From Lutjanus erythropterus (Eukaryota; Chordata; Actinopteri; Lutjaniformes; Lutjanidae), in NCBI GenBank assembly GCA_020091685.1, contig CM034608.1, positions 4,130,751 to 4,194,750 of the forward strand: a stretch of 64,000 bases of DNA, in the 5' to 3' direction. Shown one piece after another: positions 12,001 to 24,309 of this stretch; the stretch's first letter is position 1, and each line of letters begins with the position of its first letter. The position numbers and the translations under genes were made by a program. The notes below the pieces were generated by a model that was given only the letters and a program-made list of their open reading frames with translations, made no database searches and was not told the DNA's origin.

Positions 12001-14340
12001 CAAACACAGCGAGTCAGAACAAACACGTGAAAATAACAGAAAAACACTAAAACTCACTGATGAGCATCTGAGACATTCATCAACCCTCCACAACTTTTCA
12101 TTTACCATGTTTCAACACAAAATTGGAGGGAAAAAAGGAAAGAAGTTTCAATAAGTTTAGATGTAATTAAGTTTAGTTTTTCAAAAATGTCTTGAAAGTT
12201 TGAAAAGATTCAAATATTCTTATATATAATTAGAACAATATCTAAAAATGAAATCAGATTTTTCATGTGTTTGGGGTTTCATTCACATTTCATTATCTTA
12301 TCTGAATCGCTTTATAATTTTTGAATGTTTTGGAGAGGTATATCAATTTTTAAATACTTTTTTATAGAATATTGTAATTTATTTTCTTAGAAAACAAATA
12401 TCGTAAGAACACAAAAATTATCATGTCTAAGTAACCTGTGCAGTCTCCCAGAGTAAAGAAAGGTTTCATGTTTTGCCTTTAACATAGACACTACAAAAAA
12501 ATCTTAAGTTGTTTTTTTAAACCAAAAAAATCTTATTTTCTTGAATAAGGTGCTAATAGTGGGAATATTTAAATATTTTTCCAAAGCAAATCAACTTATC
12601 ATATATACATTATTTTTCAGAATTCTCAAAAAAAATGACAAGGAGACCTGAAAATGTCGTAAAAATGTATTTTTTTTCCTCCTGTCATTTATTTCATGTT
12701 CTGTTTTTCATTTAAAAGCTGCTGTTTGTCCCAGAGTTTTTCTATATGTTAACTTTTTAACTCTGACAGGAATAAATTCTGAAGGGTAAATGTATTTAAA
12801 CTGTTGTATTTACCTCTGCGTATTTATGTATTCTATTCTATTTACTGTATTATTGGTTGAGTTGATTATTGATGACAAATTCTTTACAGAATTTAGGGAT
12901 AACAGAGCTCAGTTACAGAAAGAAAAGTGATAAGTTAGAGTTTTTATGGTCTCTGTCTGTCTGTTTTGGGTAAACTGATAAATTCTCTTCCTCCGTCTCT
13001 ACACACAGTGATGAAGTGTGAACTTACTGCCTGTGAGGCCGATGAAGGGCAGCACGGCGCTGGCGTCGCGGTGTTTACGGTCGCCGCTGTTTGATGAGCC
13101 CACTTGGGTAAACTGATCCAGGAAGTCCTGCGAGGGCTGTTGGGATTTCACCACCATAGAAGAAGATAATGAGGGCGATGAAGATGGGGATGATGAAGAG
13201 GAGGTATGGCCTCTGTTGCACTTGTCTCCCTCGCAGCCTGAAAAATAAAAGACAACAAAGTAAGATTTTATCCAGAAAATAAGTGTGATCACCTTCTTTC
13301 TCCTCCCTCTCATTTACTCAACAACTAGATCAGCAGTTTTGTATTTTTTGGCCCATTTACACACATCATTTACATCACAGCTTACAGTTTTGAAGATCAT
13401 GCTCTTATATTTTAGAAATTTAACTGCATTACTATGCAAAATATAATGCTGAAAGCCAGAGTGAACTGTGACTGTGACGGATCAAACTATTTAAATCTGA
13501 AGTTTTATTGTATGGAAAGTGAAAACCAACATCTGTCTGCAGTGGGCTAAAAAATATGTCCAACAGTTCCAAAACTGTACAGCTGGGGACAATATTCAGT
13601 GTTTTATGTTGATTGGAATCTCTCTTTTTTTTTTTTTTCTGACTGCTGATCATATACATAGATAGATCGTGTTGAGAAGTTCTATTTTCATTAAACATTT
13701 TTATGAAGGCAGTTTTATTTTGAAGTTTGTGTGTTTATAAATGTTGGCACCAAGATTTTCAAATTTACCGCAAATGTGCATGTGTTTACCTGCTTCCTTT
13801 GATACTAATAATCTGTATCAACCCTGGGAAAAAAAACATATTGGTCAACTCCTACTGTACAGCCTGTCAGTTGAAAACAGTCAGCAAGAAACGTTCAGTA
13901 TGGAGCCCCACCAACTTGTTGACTTGCCAGTTTCATCAGCCAGTAATCACCTATCAGCTATAAGGGTGCTGGTGTCCAATATTCACGAATATGAAAACTT
14001 ACTTTTAACAGACCACAATGCAGAAAACATATTGATAACATATCTGTAAATAAACTTCTAGCTGATGTATCAATAGGCTCTTGGATTTTTTATTTCCTAA
14101 TATCAGTATTGGCCCCAAAAATCCAGTATCTGTCTGGCTTTAGTTCAATATATCTGTCAGATTAGTTTATCAAGTTAAAATCAAAGCCACCTGATTTGGC
14201 TTGACTTATAGGCTGTTAAATTTTGTTCTGTTTCAACACACTACACTGTCCTTATCAGAAAAAGAAACATACATCAAAACTCAGATATATGCAATTTATT
14301 CTCGTGCTAAAAATAAATCAGCAGCCAGCAGAGAACAGAG

Positions 14341-14415
<75 letters not shown>

Positions 14416-14618
14416 AAACAGACCTGCAGCAGGCAGAGCATCAGCAGAGTGGAGACAAATCATTGCACAAAACACGATCCTGAAACAATCAGACACAGAA
14501 AACAAACTTTATCTCGAAAACTTTGAATATAAAGTCACAGCTGAGAATGAACAGGTTCATTTAGTCTCCTGACTCACCTGAGCAGCAGCTGCGACGTCCG
14601 ACTCATTTTACCAGACAT
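8933..14618 (-). CDS. tdgf1: EGF-CFC protein (Cripto / one-eyed pinhead type Nodal co-receptor), six coding exons
   Basis: Coding exons (minus strand) are 14618-14578, 14479-14424, 13237-13028, 11173-11059, 10908-10799 and 9039-8933. All five introns are GT-AG and every phase matches, giving 639 nt and 212 residues. A signal sequence covers about 1-32. A Ser-rich spacer follows, then an EGF-like domain (residues 110-134, six Cys, with the fucosylation motif CKNGGTC) and a CFC domain (143-177, six Cys, containing HGEW). A 15-residue hydrophobic C-terminus fits a GPI-anchor signal. Family knowledge: EGF-CFC proteins are membrane-anchored co-receptors for Nodal and related TGF-beta ligands. The EGF part contacts ligand, and the His/Trp pair of the CFC part (H148, W151 here) contacts the type I receptor ALK4. 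They act in mesendoderm and left-right patterning. No truncation is seen. Confidence 0.95.
10799..10908 (-). CDS. tdgf1: tdgf1 coding exon 5: CFC domain
   Basis: Acceptor gtgtag, donor GTG|gtaaga. It encodes [19 protein letters not shown] followed by two more spaced cysteines, all six CFC cysteines (143, 156, 159, 161, 168, 177). H148 and W151 keep the family's ALK4-binding pair. Confidence 0.95.
11059..11173 (-). CDS. tdgf1: tdgf1 coding exon 4: EGF-like domain
   Basis: Acceptor gtcgtag, donor ATCAG|gtaaac. It encodes [19 protein letters not shown] and the closing [10 protein letters not shown], giving the compact EGF fold typical of Cripto with six cysteines. N113, G114 and T116 correspond to the conserved Nodal-binding, O-fucosylated motif. 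Confidence 0.95.
13028..13237 (-). CDS. tdgf1: tdgf1 coding exon 3: variable N-terminal region
   Basis: Acceptor ttttcag, donor GGCA|gtaagt. It encodes residues 34-102: CEGDKCN, a poly-Ser stretch ([15 protein letters not shown]), and the end LPFIGLTG. The Ser codons (TCN) shifted by one base give a spuriously hydrophobic frame, so phase rather than hydropathy fixes the frame here. Confidence 0.9.
14343..14413. repeat. (GT)n microsatellite inside tdgf1 intron 2
   Basis: About 35 uninterrupted units, starting eight bases after the tdgf1 exon 2 donor on the coding strand, where it reads (CA)n. CA tracts just downstream of a donor can act as splicing enhancers or silencers through hnRNP L in vertebrates. 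A regulatory role here is only inferred. Confidence 0.97.
14424..14479 (-). CDS. tdgf1: tdgf1 coding exon 2: rest of signal peptide
   Basis: This 56-base exon has acceptor gattgtttcag and donor GCAG|gtctgt, which is off consensus at +3 and +5. It encodes [18 protein letters not shown], the hydrophobic core and probable cleavage region of the signal peptide. The phases (2 in, 1 out) are the only ones that join exon 1 to exon 3 correctly. Confidence 0.85.
14578..14618 (-). CDS. tdgf1: tdgf1 coding exon 1: start codon and signal-peptide N-terminus
   Basis: ATG at 14618-14616 (context ttcaaATGT) encodes [13 protein letters not shown], followed by the consensus donor TCAG|gtgagt. A very short first coding exon ending within the signal peptide also occurs in mammalian Cripto genes, as recalled. 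The intron to exon 2 is only 98 bp. Confidence 0.85.
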
Positions 14619-15170
14619 TTGAAAAGGAATCCAGAATAAACCTGTGGATTTTTCTTCACAGTCTCAATAAAGTAAAATCAGTTCAGAACAATTTCCAAAC
14701 GGAAACTGTTGCGGAAAAAATGCTGCTAAAACACTAAAAACTATATTTCCCAACCAGAAAAAAATGCAGATTAGTTAGTGTCCGCTGTTTCCAAAGATCA
14801 GAAGAAGGTAAAAGTGTCCATGAATACAGTCCCTGTCCTCTGAGTGTCTTTAAGCTTCCATTGATTTGTAAAAAGTAAAAAAAATGCTCCAGGGTTAGTA
14901 AAATGCAAACACATGAAGCAGTAAATCCTGCAGCAGTGTCTCCTCCTCAGTCAGCGGCTGCTTGTTTCCTCTGAGAACGTCTTTCTGTCCTCCAGGTGAC
15001 TCTCATGCAGGGGGAGGGGCTCCCGAAGCCCCGCCTCCTCACGATCGCTCTCCGTTTCCGTCTGTCTGACGTGTTCAGTTGGAATCAACAATAATGGAAA
15101 CTGTCCAAATATCCGAAGGTCCTCTAAACATTTGCAATCAAAGAGTCTGACAAAGTAACAGTCTGTCATT
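14619..15170 (-). promoter_or_regulatory. tdgf1: tdgf1 5' UTR / proximal upstream region
   Basis: Non-repetitive sequence lies upstream of the tdgf1 start. It includes a GC-richer patch near 15005-15060 with ccccgcctcc, a possible GC box. No clear TATA box at the expected place was identified, so the transcription start is unknown. Beyond 15170 the sequence turns into tandem repeats. Confidence 0.35.
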
Positions 15171-15234
15171 TAAAAAAAAACGACTATCTCTTTTCATCCT
15201 CTGATTTTTTTTCCCCCCTAATTTATGCCCATGG

Positions 15235-15795
15235 GACTAATACTCAAAGATCTACTTTATTCTCAATATTTTGACCTTTTCTCAAAATATAAAAAATAAA
15301 ATAAAATAGAAAACAAACAAACAAAAACATCCTCTTCAGATTTATTTTTAATGGGACTCATACTGAAAGCTCTACTTTATTTCTGACATTTCAACTTTTG
15401 TACTTTATTCTCCAAATTTCAACTTTATTCTCAGTATTCTCGACATTACAACTTTACTGTCAACGTTTCAACTTTCTTCTCAAAATTTCAATTTTACTGT
15501 TATTATTTTTTATTCTCAACATTCAAACTTCATTCTCAACATTTGTACTTTATTCACATTTCAACTTTATGTTTTACTATGGCAATAGGCCTAAAATTCA
15601 AAGTCCCATTTCACTGTTGACACTTCAACCTTATTCACAACATTTTGATTTTTTGTCAAAAATAATGAAAAAAGAAAAACTCAAATGAGTTTCTTTTTTA
15701 TGCCCATTGGACTAATGTTCCAAAGTTCAACTTTATTTTTGACATTTGGACTTTATTCTCAACATTTCAACTTTGTTCTTAAAATGTAAAATTGA
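15235..15795. repeat. Degenerate tandem repeat, about 20-bp unit
   Basis: Variants of ttcaactttattctcaacat recur many times. A longer period is also visible through 'cccatgggactaatactcaa' at about 15228 and 'cccattggactaatgttcca' at about 15703. It is non-coding and lies upstream of tdgf1. Confidence 0.8.
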
Positions 15796-16909
15796 AAAAA
15801 CATCTTTCTACCATCATATATTTCCTTCAGCTACTAGCAACAAAAAAAAAATCTGACATACTTGAAGATAGATAGTTTTCATAGTGATATTTGTGCAGAC
15901 GTTTCCATGTGGTGTGATTTTATTGGGAGATGAAAAATACTCAGTTCAAACTGAAAGTGAAGTGATATAAAAACAAGAAAAACACAGTATGTATATGTCT
16001 GTTGCTGACTAATGTATACAAACAGTGGATGAACAATTACTGTAAAATATAACAAAATAGGAAAAGTTCTGTCTGTTGTCTCTTATGTTACATTTCACAT
16101 CTGTGACTTCTAAGTAAATATGGGTTGGGTTATATTTTGAAAACCTCTCTTGTCTCCTCTCCCTCTTTCTCACTTCTCACCTTCCACCTGCCCCCCACCC
16201 TCTGTGTCTCTCTCAGTGACCCCCTCACCCCTCATTCATACACATGTATAGTAACCTCACCAGCCCATCCAGTCCTGCCTTCACATGTTAATGATCCTGC
16301 TGCTGAAAGGAAATCCACCTTTAAACAACACCTCCTCCTTCTCCTCTGCAGACAACAACAAAACTTCATTTTTCTGTTATTCATTTTTCCATTTTACATA
16401 CATGCCATCCTCTATCATGTATCTTTTAGCCTAAAAACATAATATAATGTGACACAGACCAACTTTACTTCAACACAGGTGACATAGGTGATGCTAGTCA
16501 TAGGCTGGGTTAGGTTTAATTCCTTATGCATTGGAAGGGATTTAAACCACTGATTAGTACTAGTACTACTGGGAAATGAAATAATAATTTAGGATTTTAT
16601 CCATCTCTATTTTCCCAAAGTAATGTCCCAGGAAGTTTGCTGAATATAATCTTGTACTTAAGATAAAAATAAAAATAAAATAGAGACAAAGTTATTTAGT
16701 TTGGAATTTCTAAGCAACAAAAACAGACCCCTTCCAAAAACTTATTTAAAATTCAATTAATAAAAATGAAAAATAATAACACTTGAAAACATCAATTGAT
16801 AAAACTGACTTTAAAACTGTATATATATACATATATAAGAGAGAATTATATTGTATTGATTTCCTTTCTTAGATTTGAGTTAAACATGACCATCTCTTAG
16901 TGAGAGTTA

Positions 16910-17420
16910 TGATACACTGTAAACCTAAACTATTTGTTTTAACAAAAAAACAGGTATCCAGGCTGACTTAAAAAAATTAAGTTGGCTGAATTTGAAAAGA
17001 CAAGTTGAGGTAAGTTTTATGATTCAAAACAAAAAAATGTCAAATAAACTTGATATTAAATTGTACAGTTGTACAAAATAAAACGTGTCCAATAAGCTCA
17101 AAACATTAAGTTGAACCAGCAACTCTTCAGTCACACTGATGGACATGACAAAGAATTTGATTTCCTTTTACATTTTCTCAGTCTGAAATATCAGTTTTAC
17201 TTTTCACACAATGCATGCTGGGAAGCCTCATATGCTGATCATGCTTCTTTAGAAACTAATACTTCAGGTTAGAAGAACTCATGTTTATTTAACTTCTGAA
17301 GTGTTCTGAAGATGAATACTAGAAATTCTAAGTTTAATTAACTTGAATGAATAAAACTTTTATATTTCTGTTAAGTTAAGGAGAAAAGATTAGTTGATTC
17401 CACTAACTTCCTGTATTATT
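16910..17420 (+). repeat. Interspersed repeat, related to 52965-53235
   Basis: It shares 'ccaataagct', 'cagcaactcttcagtcacac' and the following 'ttgatttccttttac' order with the second copy near 52980-53060. Both copies carry AT-rich ends with 'aagtt' motifs. Confidence 0.6.
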
Positions 17421-17939
17421 TTTGCAGCATACACTCATTTTGTTTGTGATTTGGAATTATTTTTCCCTAAAATTAATAAAGTAATTTGTCCTAAATAAGT
17501 CAATGAATATGCAGGAGTTTGTAAAGCATGTAAATTCATCTGGAGCTGAGAGAGAATAAGTTCATCGGTATGCTACAGATGGGTGAGAAAAAATAAATTC
17601 ATTTCTCATCTATCTATACTTCTTGTTTTTGTTTTATACTTTCTACTTTGTTTTGTTGGAGTAAAACCAGAACTAAGCCCCTCCCCTCCATCCAGCTCTG
17701 GTTAATCTGTCCCTGCTTTGACCACAGAGGGACAATCAGAGGTGGAAATGGGTATTTTGTCATCTGTGCAGCATCACAATGCAGTCTGATCTCATGCTAA
17801 TACACAGCAGGAGAGTCAGCAGCAGGAGGGCAAACCTGATGTGCACACAACAGGAAGTCTGCATGTGAAAGATCTGAGGACACAGAGGGGAGAGGAAGAC
17901 GCAGATATATGAAAGAAAGCACAACGTTATCATTATATG

Positions 17940-18220
17940 ATGATGCTAATGTTTACCATGGTCATCTTAGGTTTGCAAGTTAGCATGCTAACATTTGCTA
18001 ATTAGCACAAAGCATAAAGTAGAGCTTATGAAACTGTCGTTTGATTTCCAGGCATTTGATCATAAACTTAAGTATCAGACAAATTTAATAATTGAATTTA
18101 TGATGGTGAACAGTCAGTATGATTCAAATTTTATGGCAATCCATCTTATATTGTTGAGATATTTGGCTGTCCATCACCATCTCAGTTTGAACCAAAGCAC
18201 AGGACCAGATGACTGACATT
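17940..18220 (+). repeat. Common fish dispersed repeat (gttagcatgctaacatttgc type)
   Basis: Characteristic segments in order are gttagcatgctaacatttgc, a 'tttgatcataaac' line, 'ttttatggcaatccatctt', 'ttgttgagatattt' and 'accaaagcacagg'. I recognise this layout as a widespread teleost repeat. It was not searched. Confidence 0.6.
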
Positions 18221-19513
18221 ACAAGTATACAAACAGTAGGTCGACATAATATGAGCTGTGTGTTTTTATGTTTGATTTAAACACATGAGACTATCATCTA
18301 CCTCACATCTATTTTCTGACCAACGCAGTTGTTATTTTCACCCTCTGTGTACGTAGCAGATGTACTTGTGTGTATCTCTGCACACATGGATGAGAGCAAT
18401 TCTTCTGGGTACTTTGCTCCCACATCATGCCCCCACCCTCTGGAAGTTCAAACACATAAAATAAGAAAACTGTATCACTGTTTAACTCTTAGAGCCCAAA
18501 ATCCTCTGGCCAGTCAAGTGAACAATCAAGCTGTTTTTGCAGATCGACAGTGTTGTTATAAATAAAACATAGGGTCCTTCCAGTCTGCCTCCATCAAAGT
18601 GGACAGACTTTACATGCAGCTACTTTATTGAAGCTTCAGGTCATGTGTTTCTCACTTTTTATATTGTTGAGACACGTTGTTTTGCTGATTTGGTGCTGTT
18701 GAAACAAACTCCATTCTAAAAACAGTTGTTTTATGGCAGAGACACATTTTTTCACAGTAAAAACTTCAATTCTACCATCACTGAGATTCTCTTCTGATTC
18801 ATTTTGATCTACAGGCACAATCGGCAGACATGACATTTACTCAGTAACGTGACTACGTAACCTCCGATGACATATTTGTCATTAGCACACATGGTGCCAG
18901 CAGTCATTCAGAACAAACTCTCTTTCTTATAGACCTTAAGAGACAACACTTTGAATCAGATGGCACAAAGCCTTGCAGAACTCAATGCTCGGATTAGACT
19001 GAGCAGAGGATCAAAGAAACAAACGTAGATGGATATGGCCTGTAAGCCATCTGATCATTCTGGCTAGCCGTCTGAATCAGATAAAGTGTGCAGAAAGTGG
19101 CAAACACTTGTGGATGCTTCCAAAGGATGATAATAGTAGCACAGGAGGGGAACTATGTGCAAATGGAGGCTCTTTTTGGGAACATCATGATGTTGATTTC
19201 CCAGTTGAGGGAATGTCAGAGGGGACTGCCTGACACACTACTACCTACACCAAGCCAATCCAGCTCGTCTCTACAGTGTAACACAGAAAAAAATATAGAA
19301 ATGTCTCAAAATGTTATCTTGCAGTTAAATATTCTATGTATAAACATGGACGTTGTTTGGGATGATTCTAACAGCCCATAACCGACTGGGGCCTAAAAAT
19401 ACTAGAACATTTTTTTCAGTATTAAAATTAAATTAACCATCATCATAAATAGAGTATTTTACTTACAATATACAATTAAGTACTAATGGTTTCTTTTTAA
19501 TTTCTTGTTTTAG

Positions 19514-19930
19514 CAACAACTCCAAAAGGAAAACGATCAATCCAGAGTCTCTATTGCCGCAAAACAGAAAGAAAGAAAGGAAAGAAAGAGAGGAGAAAGA
19601 GCAATTATGTCAGCCAGTTCTTCTAAAAGAAAGGTGGGTTTAGTCTGTGACTGGTGGAAATGAATCAGGTTTGGCCACAGTGACCTGTTGCTAACCTAAT
19701 ATTAGTTAATAATATTTTCCGTTAACATTTCACTCCTCTCTTAGCTGACATTTAAACAATGCAGGCAAACTTTTACCAAACTTTTCATGCTGAATCAGTT
19801 GTCCCTGCTGCTCCTGGTCCTCGTCCCACAGATGCAGATTTGGACTCAGCAGCCCTGTCTCCCCACCACGTCCCTAAATGAAGCTGCCCTGCTCCCAGCT
19901 GAACAACGTGAGCAGCACCATGTTAAATGA
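19514..19930 (+). CDS. Possible two-exon gene fragment of unknown function
   Basis: Two segments fit splice rules. 19514-19633 follows the acceptor tgttttag, has 40 open codons (begins QQLQKEND, ends SASSSKRK) and ends in donor AAG|gtgggt. 19745-19930 follows acceptor ctctcttag and is open to TGA at 19928-19930 (61 codons, begins LTFKQCRQTF). Phases agree (0/0). The second segment is also open in another frame (…AAPGPRPTDADLDS…), so the true frame is uncertain. The first part is Lys/Arg/Glu-rich. No upstream start exon was found and no family is recognised. It could be a chance pairing or an old transposon exon. Confidence 0.22.
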
Positions 19931-22900
19931 CGTGCAACAGCATAATTCTTTTCGTTTTATCATTATTATTATTTAAAAAAAGATTAAATCCTTTTCCTTT
20001 ATATATTCTATTTTACTTTACTCAAATGAATGAAGATTTCTAGTAAATGAACTTTCATTTATTTATCATATCCCTCTCCATTATTTCTGTTAATTTTAAA
20101 GTTCATCTAAGATTTTACTGTTTGAAACAAACATTTATATTTGTCTGATCTGTATCTTTTATTTAATTGTTTGTTCTTTCTATCAAGTGGTCCATCACAG
20201 AGCTGATGATGATGATGATGATGGTTTGGAGGTCAGAAGGACCACAGGGGCTCAGTGACTCTGTGTCTCCCTCTGGTGGCTGATTTATAAATACATTCAG
20301 TTTAAAACTGAGTGAGGAAAAGAGAAAGGGTCAGTTCATTATTTTTCAGCCTGGATTTTATTTACCTAATGCTTCCAAAGGAAAATTTAGCACAAATAAA
20401 CTGACAGCTTGAGTTTAGAGAAATGAACTGTTCTGTTGTTCATTACAGCTTCATTAAACCACCTCTAATTCACATGTTTCATGTATCTTTTTTGATTTAA
20501 CCCACACACAAAAGGTCATTTTAAAGCAAGACTTTTTGGTTTTAGGGGGAGTTACGTTCTGGAACTATTTCTTGATGAACAACAGTGTATCCATCCTCCC
20601 TCTGTGCAGCATCTACAGCTACAGTGCAGGTTGACAGATACAAGATTTAGTTTTAGTCTCTGTAAAGGCAAGATAGTACAAAACCTGCAATTACTTTTCC
20701 AATCAGGAACATGTCATAATCGATTGATTATATTTTTCAAGTTTACTCAACACTGAAAGACAATAAGTCTTACACTGTTACAGCACTCAGCTCAAGAAAT
20801 ACTTCCAGTATATACTGTAACTCTGCCGTAAACCACAAATGTTATGCATAGTTAAACAAGTAAGATACAAAATGTCAATTAATTGTAAGTGTTAAAACTG
20901 ATAGGTTTATTGTTAAACTTTTGGCAGATCTAGTCTAGCTGTTTCTTCCTGCTTCCACTCTTCCAGCTGACCACTTCCTGACTCCAGCTCTGTACTTAAA
21001 GCACATAAGACATGATATTCTGTTTCTTGCCCATAAGTCTCTTTCATGATATTAATATGAGGTGTGGTCAGGCGCATTGTTGGCGCATTTCTGTCTTGAA
21101 GGCCTCTGAAGAGTTAACTTTTTTCCTGTTAAGTTTATATTTACAGTTTTTAGTTTTGCAGCTTATTAGCAACATTTGCAGCAGTGATATTACTGCTCCA
21201 AATATAATGTTCAAAATGACTGAAAGCAGCATCTCTAATCATGAAATCATCTTTTAAGTTATGTTCAGCAGCTTGCTTCCTTTGGCGATTTACTTCAATG
21301 AATATAGAGGCTGCTTTCAGTAATTAATGAAGCAACTTTTACATGCACACTGTAATGTAACAGCAGTCATGCTGCTGCGCTTTGTGTGTAAATGTACATA
21401 CAGCCTCTTTCTTTCTTGCCTTTTTCATCCACCTGCTACACATCTGCTATAAATCAGAATGGTCATTTCCATGACTCAGCCCTTAACCACAGTGCCTGCA
21501 TCACTACCTGTGGGTCATTTCAGCATCTCCGTTTGCTTCCTCAACTTGCCCTCATATAGACAGCAATGTACCAGAGGCAAGCACGCCTGGCTCTTAAAGG
21601 GAAAGAAAGATGACATTCTGAGTACTTTAATTTATGTTACACCCCAAACACGCCTAGGTCTTGTGCCTTATTTTGCACCTAGATTAGGTGGCATTTAAAT
21701 AGCAATGTGGAACTGGACACTCCCTAAAAGCTTTCTTGCACCATGCACTTAAGACCATGTACTATAGATCATGTAAACAGAGCCCAAGATGAGTTTCAGA
21801 TGCGCAGCAGAAATGTGGGCTTGACTTTTGTGCATGCATCTTAACCTCAGGCTTGTAAACTGCTGTCTAGTTGCTTGACCACAAGAAACAGGCAAGAGTG
21901 TCACATAAGAGACACATATTCCTAATGTGCCATATACACGTCTAAAGAATGCTCCTAAAACCTAAATATTATTGGCATATCTGAAATTACTTAATCAGAA
22001 AATACTGCGTTCAGAATAAATCAGAATATCGACATGGAATATGCTATTTATATGACCTGTACAAAATATGGAATATTGTCAAATTCTGAATGATAATGGA
22101 ATATTAGTTTGCAGGTAAATGTAGTCACTGCCAGAAAGTTATAACATGCATTATGCAAAATGTTTTTGTCATCATACAATAGAAGTGTCTCACAAAATAC
22201 ACACTTTTGTTATTTGACAAATGCATCTTTCATAACTTTATTGCAGTTAAATATTTAATATTTATACATTATCTTTACATCAGTCGTGTACACACCATTA
22301 TACAAACTGTTTAAGACTAATCTCTGTATCGTCTTTCACATCTGTATCACTGGACATGACATTTTCTCATGTTACACTTTTTACATATTCTTCCCTAACA
22401 CCTGTCATCCCTCTTAAAGTGCGTGAAATTCCCAGACTATCACCACCTCCTGTGCTCAAGAATTTGCCGTATTTGGCCGACAACATGCTCACTGTTTAGT
22501 TCATGTTTTAGCACTGAAGATAAAACATACAAAAATTAGAGATCTGTTGGCTAAAGTTTACAGCTTGCAGTTCATCATTCGTGTTTTTTCCGGACTTTTC
22601 CTTAACATTAGCTGCAGTTTGACTGTTATTTCAACCATTTGATCATTTCTGATCACTCTATGTTTTTATTTGGTACAAACACAAACTTTTTATCACTGGA
22701 GGAAAGTTAGCAAACATTAGCATTTTGAGACAAAAATCAGGGGAAACAGCTGCAGTGGTATAAGAGACAAAAATGGACTAGTTGACATAAAGACAACAAT
22801 GATTTTGTGTGTGGTTTTTTTTTGTCTTACCCTGATAGTCTGTCATTTTACACTTTAAGCTGTTCAGTTTAATTAAATTTACAAGCATTGCTGCCCTCAA

Positions 22901-23220
22901 GTGGAACTCATGAGAATACATGGGAATACGAGTACACAGAATGTCAGGCATGTTTGACTTGTGAGTGTGAATGATTTTGGGTTTTCTGCTTTTCACTGTC
23001 ATGTTAAAAAGGAGAGTAGATGACAAAGACAACTAACTTCTATGGCTGGGTATCATACATACGACATGTTGCTTTCTGTACCAATACCTACATACATACT
23101 TCTTTACTTAAAGAAACAGTTCTGCCTTTATATTTACAAAAGAAGCCAAAAGTGTGCACAGCTACAGTAAGTATGGTGGATTAAAGTCCTGCATGGTGAG
23201 GTCACAAGACACAGCCAGCA
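19931..23220. other. Intergenic, nothing supported
   Basis: AT-rich unique-looking DNA with a short (GAT)n at about 20202-20222. ORFs up to 85 codons show neither domains nor splice context. Confidence 0.6.
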
Positions 23221-23221
23221 G

Positions 23222-23332
23222 GGCCGTCCACACCAAAACCTACAACAATAACTATAAATATATTTTTAAAGAAATCATATTAACTCAAGCAAAATTATAA
23301 TTATAGTTATTGGTGTGGACGGCTGTTAACTT
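23222..23332. mobile_element. Short MITE with inverted termini (GCCGTCCACACCAA)
   Basis: The left end gccgtccacaccaaaacc and the right end ggtgtggacggc are inverted repeats. The inner parts (aataactataa / ttatagttatt) also pair, so the whole 110 bp can fold into a hairpin. It is non-coding. Confidence 0.75.
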
Positions 23333-23524
23333 GACCAACACTGGTGTAAACAAAGGATTTTAATCTGGAGCTATCAGTGCATAGTGTTAAGAACCCATGA
23401 CTGGTTGGGTCTACAGGCACATTCAGGACCATAAGCATTAAAGGGTGACTTTGGCATTTTTCAACCCTTGACTGTATTTCCTAGTTTTTCTGTCTGACTG
23501 ACTAATGAGGACAAAAAATTGTCT

Positions 23525-23800
23525 GCTGTAAGCTGTTAGCTTTGGTTAGGCTGCTGTTCGTGTGATGTCTGTATGTTAGCTGATAGCTTTGGTTAGCATG
23601 CTGTTAGTGTGGTTTCTGTATGTTAGCGGCTAGCTTTGGTTAGCATGCTGCTAGTGTGGCTATTGCATGTTAGCTTTGAAGCTTTGGTTACCCTGCTTTT
23701 AGTGTGGCTACTGTAAACTGCTATCTTTGGTTATCCTGCTGTCATTGTGGCTATGGTTAGCTGTTAGCTCAGGTAAGGCTGCTGTTAGTTTGTTCAGCTA
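23525..23800 (+). repeat. Minisatellite, about 53-bp unit, five degenerate copies
   Basis: The core 'gctttggttagcatgctg' followed by 'ttagtgtgg' and a 'tgtatgttag' segment recurs at about 53-60 bp spacing. It lies downstream of the W1 gene. Confidence 0.75.
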
Positions 23801-24309
23801 CCATCTTTAGCCACAAACATAAATTATAAATACAATGATGGAATAGAAAAATAAAAATGCAAAGCCATCGACAATGTTTTAATAAAAAATTAATTATCCA
23901 GGAGGATTATGTTAAGGCCAGTAACGTTTTCCTGCCTCATCAATGGTCATGTGATATGCATTTTCAGGTGTGTTAGTATAGACAGGTTATTCCTGTAATG
24001 GTGCAAAAATACCTGTCTGGACAGAGATAGTTTCCATTTTAAAAGACTGTACTAAAACTAAAACACAGCAGTGAGGACATCACCTTCGTTTCATATCTGC
24101 CGACTGCAATGCACTCCCTCAATAGTGGACCTATTTCAAAATTTGTTGTCCCCAGACACAAAAACATGGGAAAAATAATGTCCAGGTTGAAAAACACCTA
24201 AGTCACCCTGTAAGGTTTGATACCCAGCTTCTCTAACTTCCCTGGAATCCAACATTTTTGAAAATGTCAGTCAGTGTACTATTCACAATCTTTGAACTCT
24301 CAGACAAAT

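Larger units (their letters stand above)
15796..19512. other. Intergenic, repeats, no supported gene
   Basis: This stretch contains a repeat at 16910-17420 related to 52965-53235 and a dispersed repeat at 17940-18220. Short ORFs such as 16125-16442 and 19088-19381 have no domain. 17640-17930 looks unique but shows no open frame with splice sites. Confidence 0.6.

Noticed and set aside
13028-13237. Hydrophobic alternative frame in tdgf1 exon 3 ([15 protein letters not shown]) as a signal anchor
   Set aside because: It arises from Ser codons read one base off and ends in a stop. Only the Ser-rich frame joins the EGF exon in phase.
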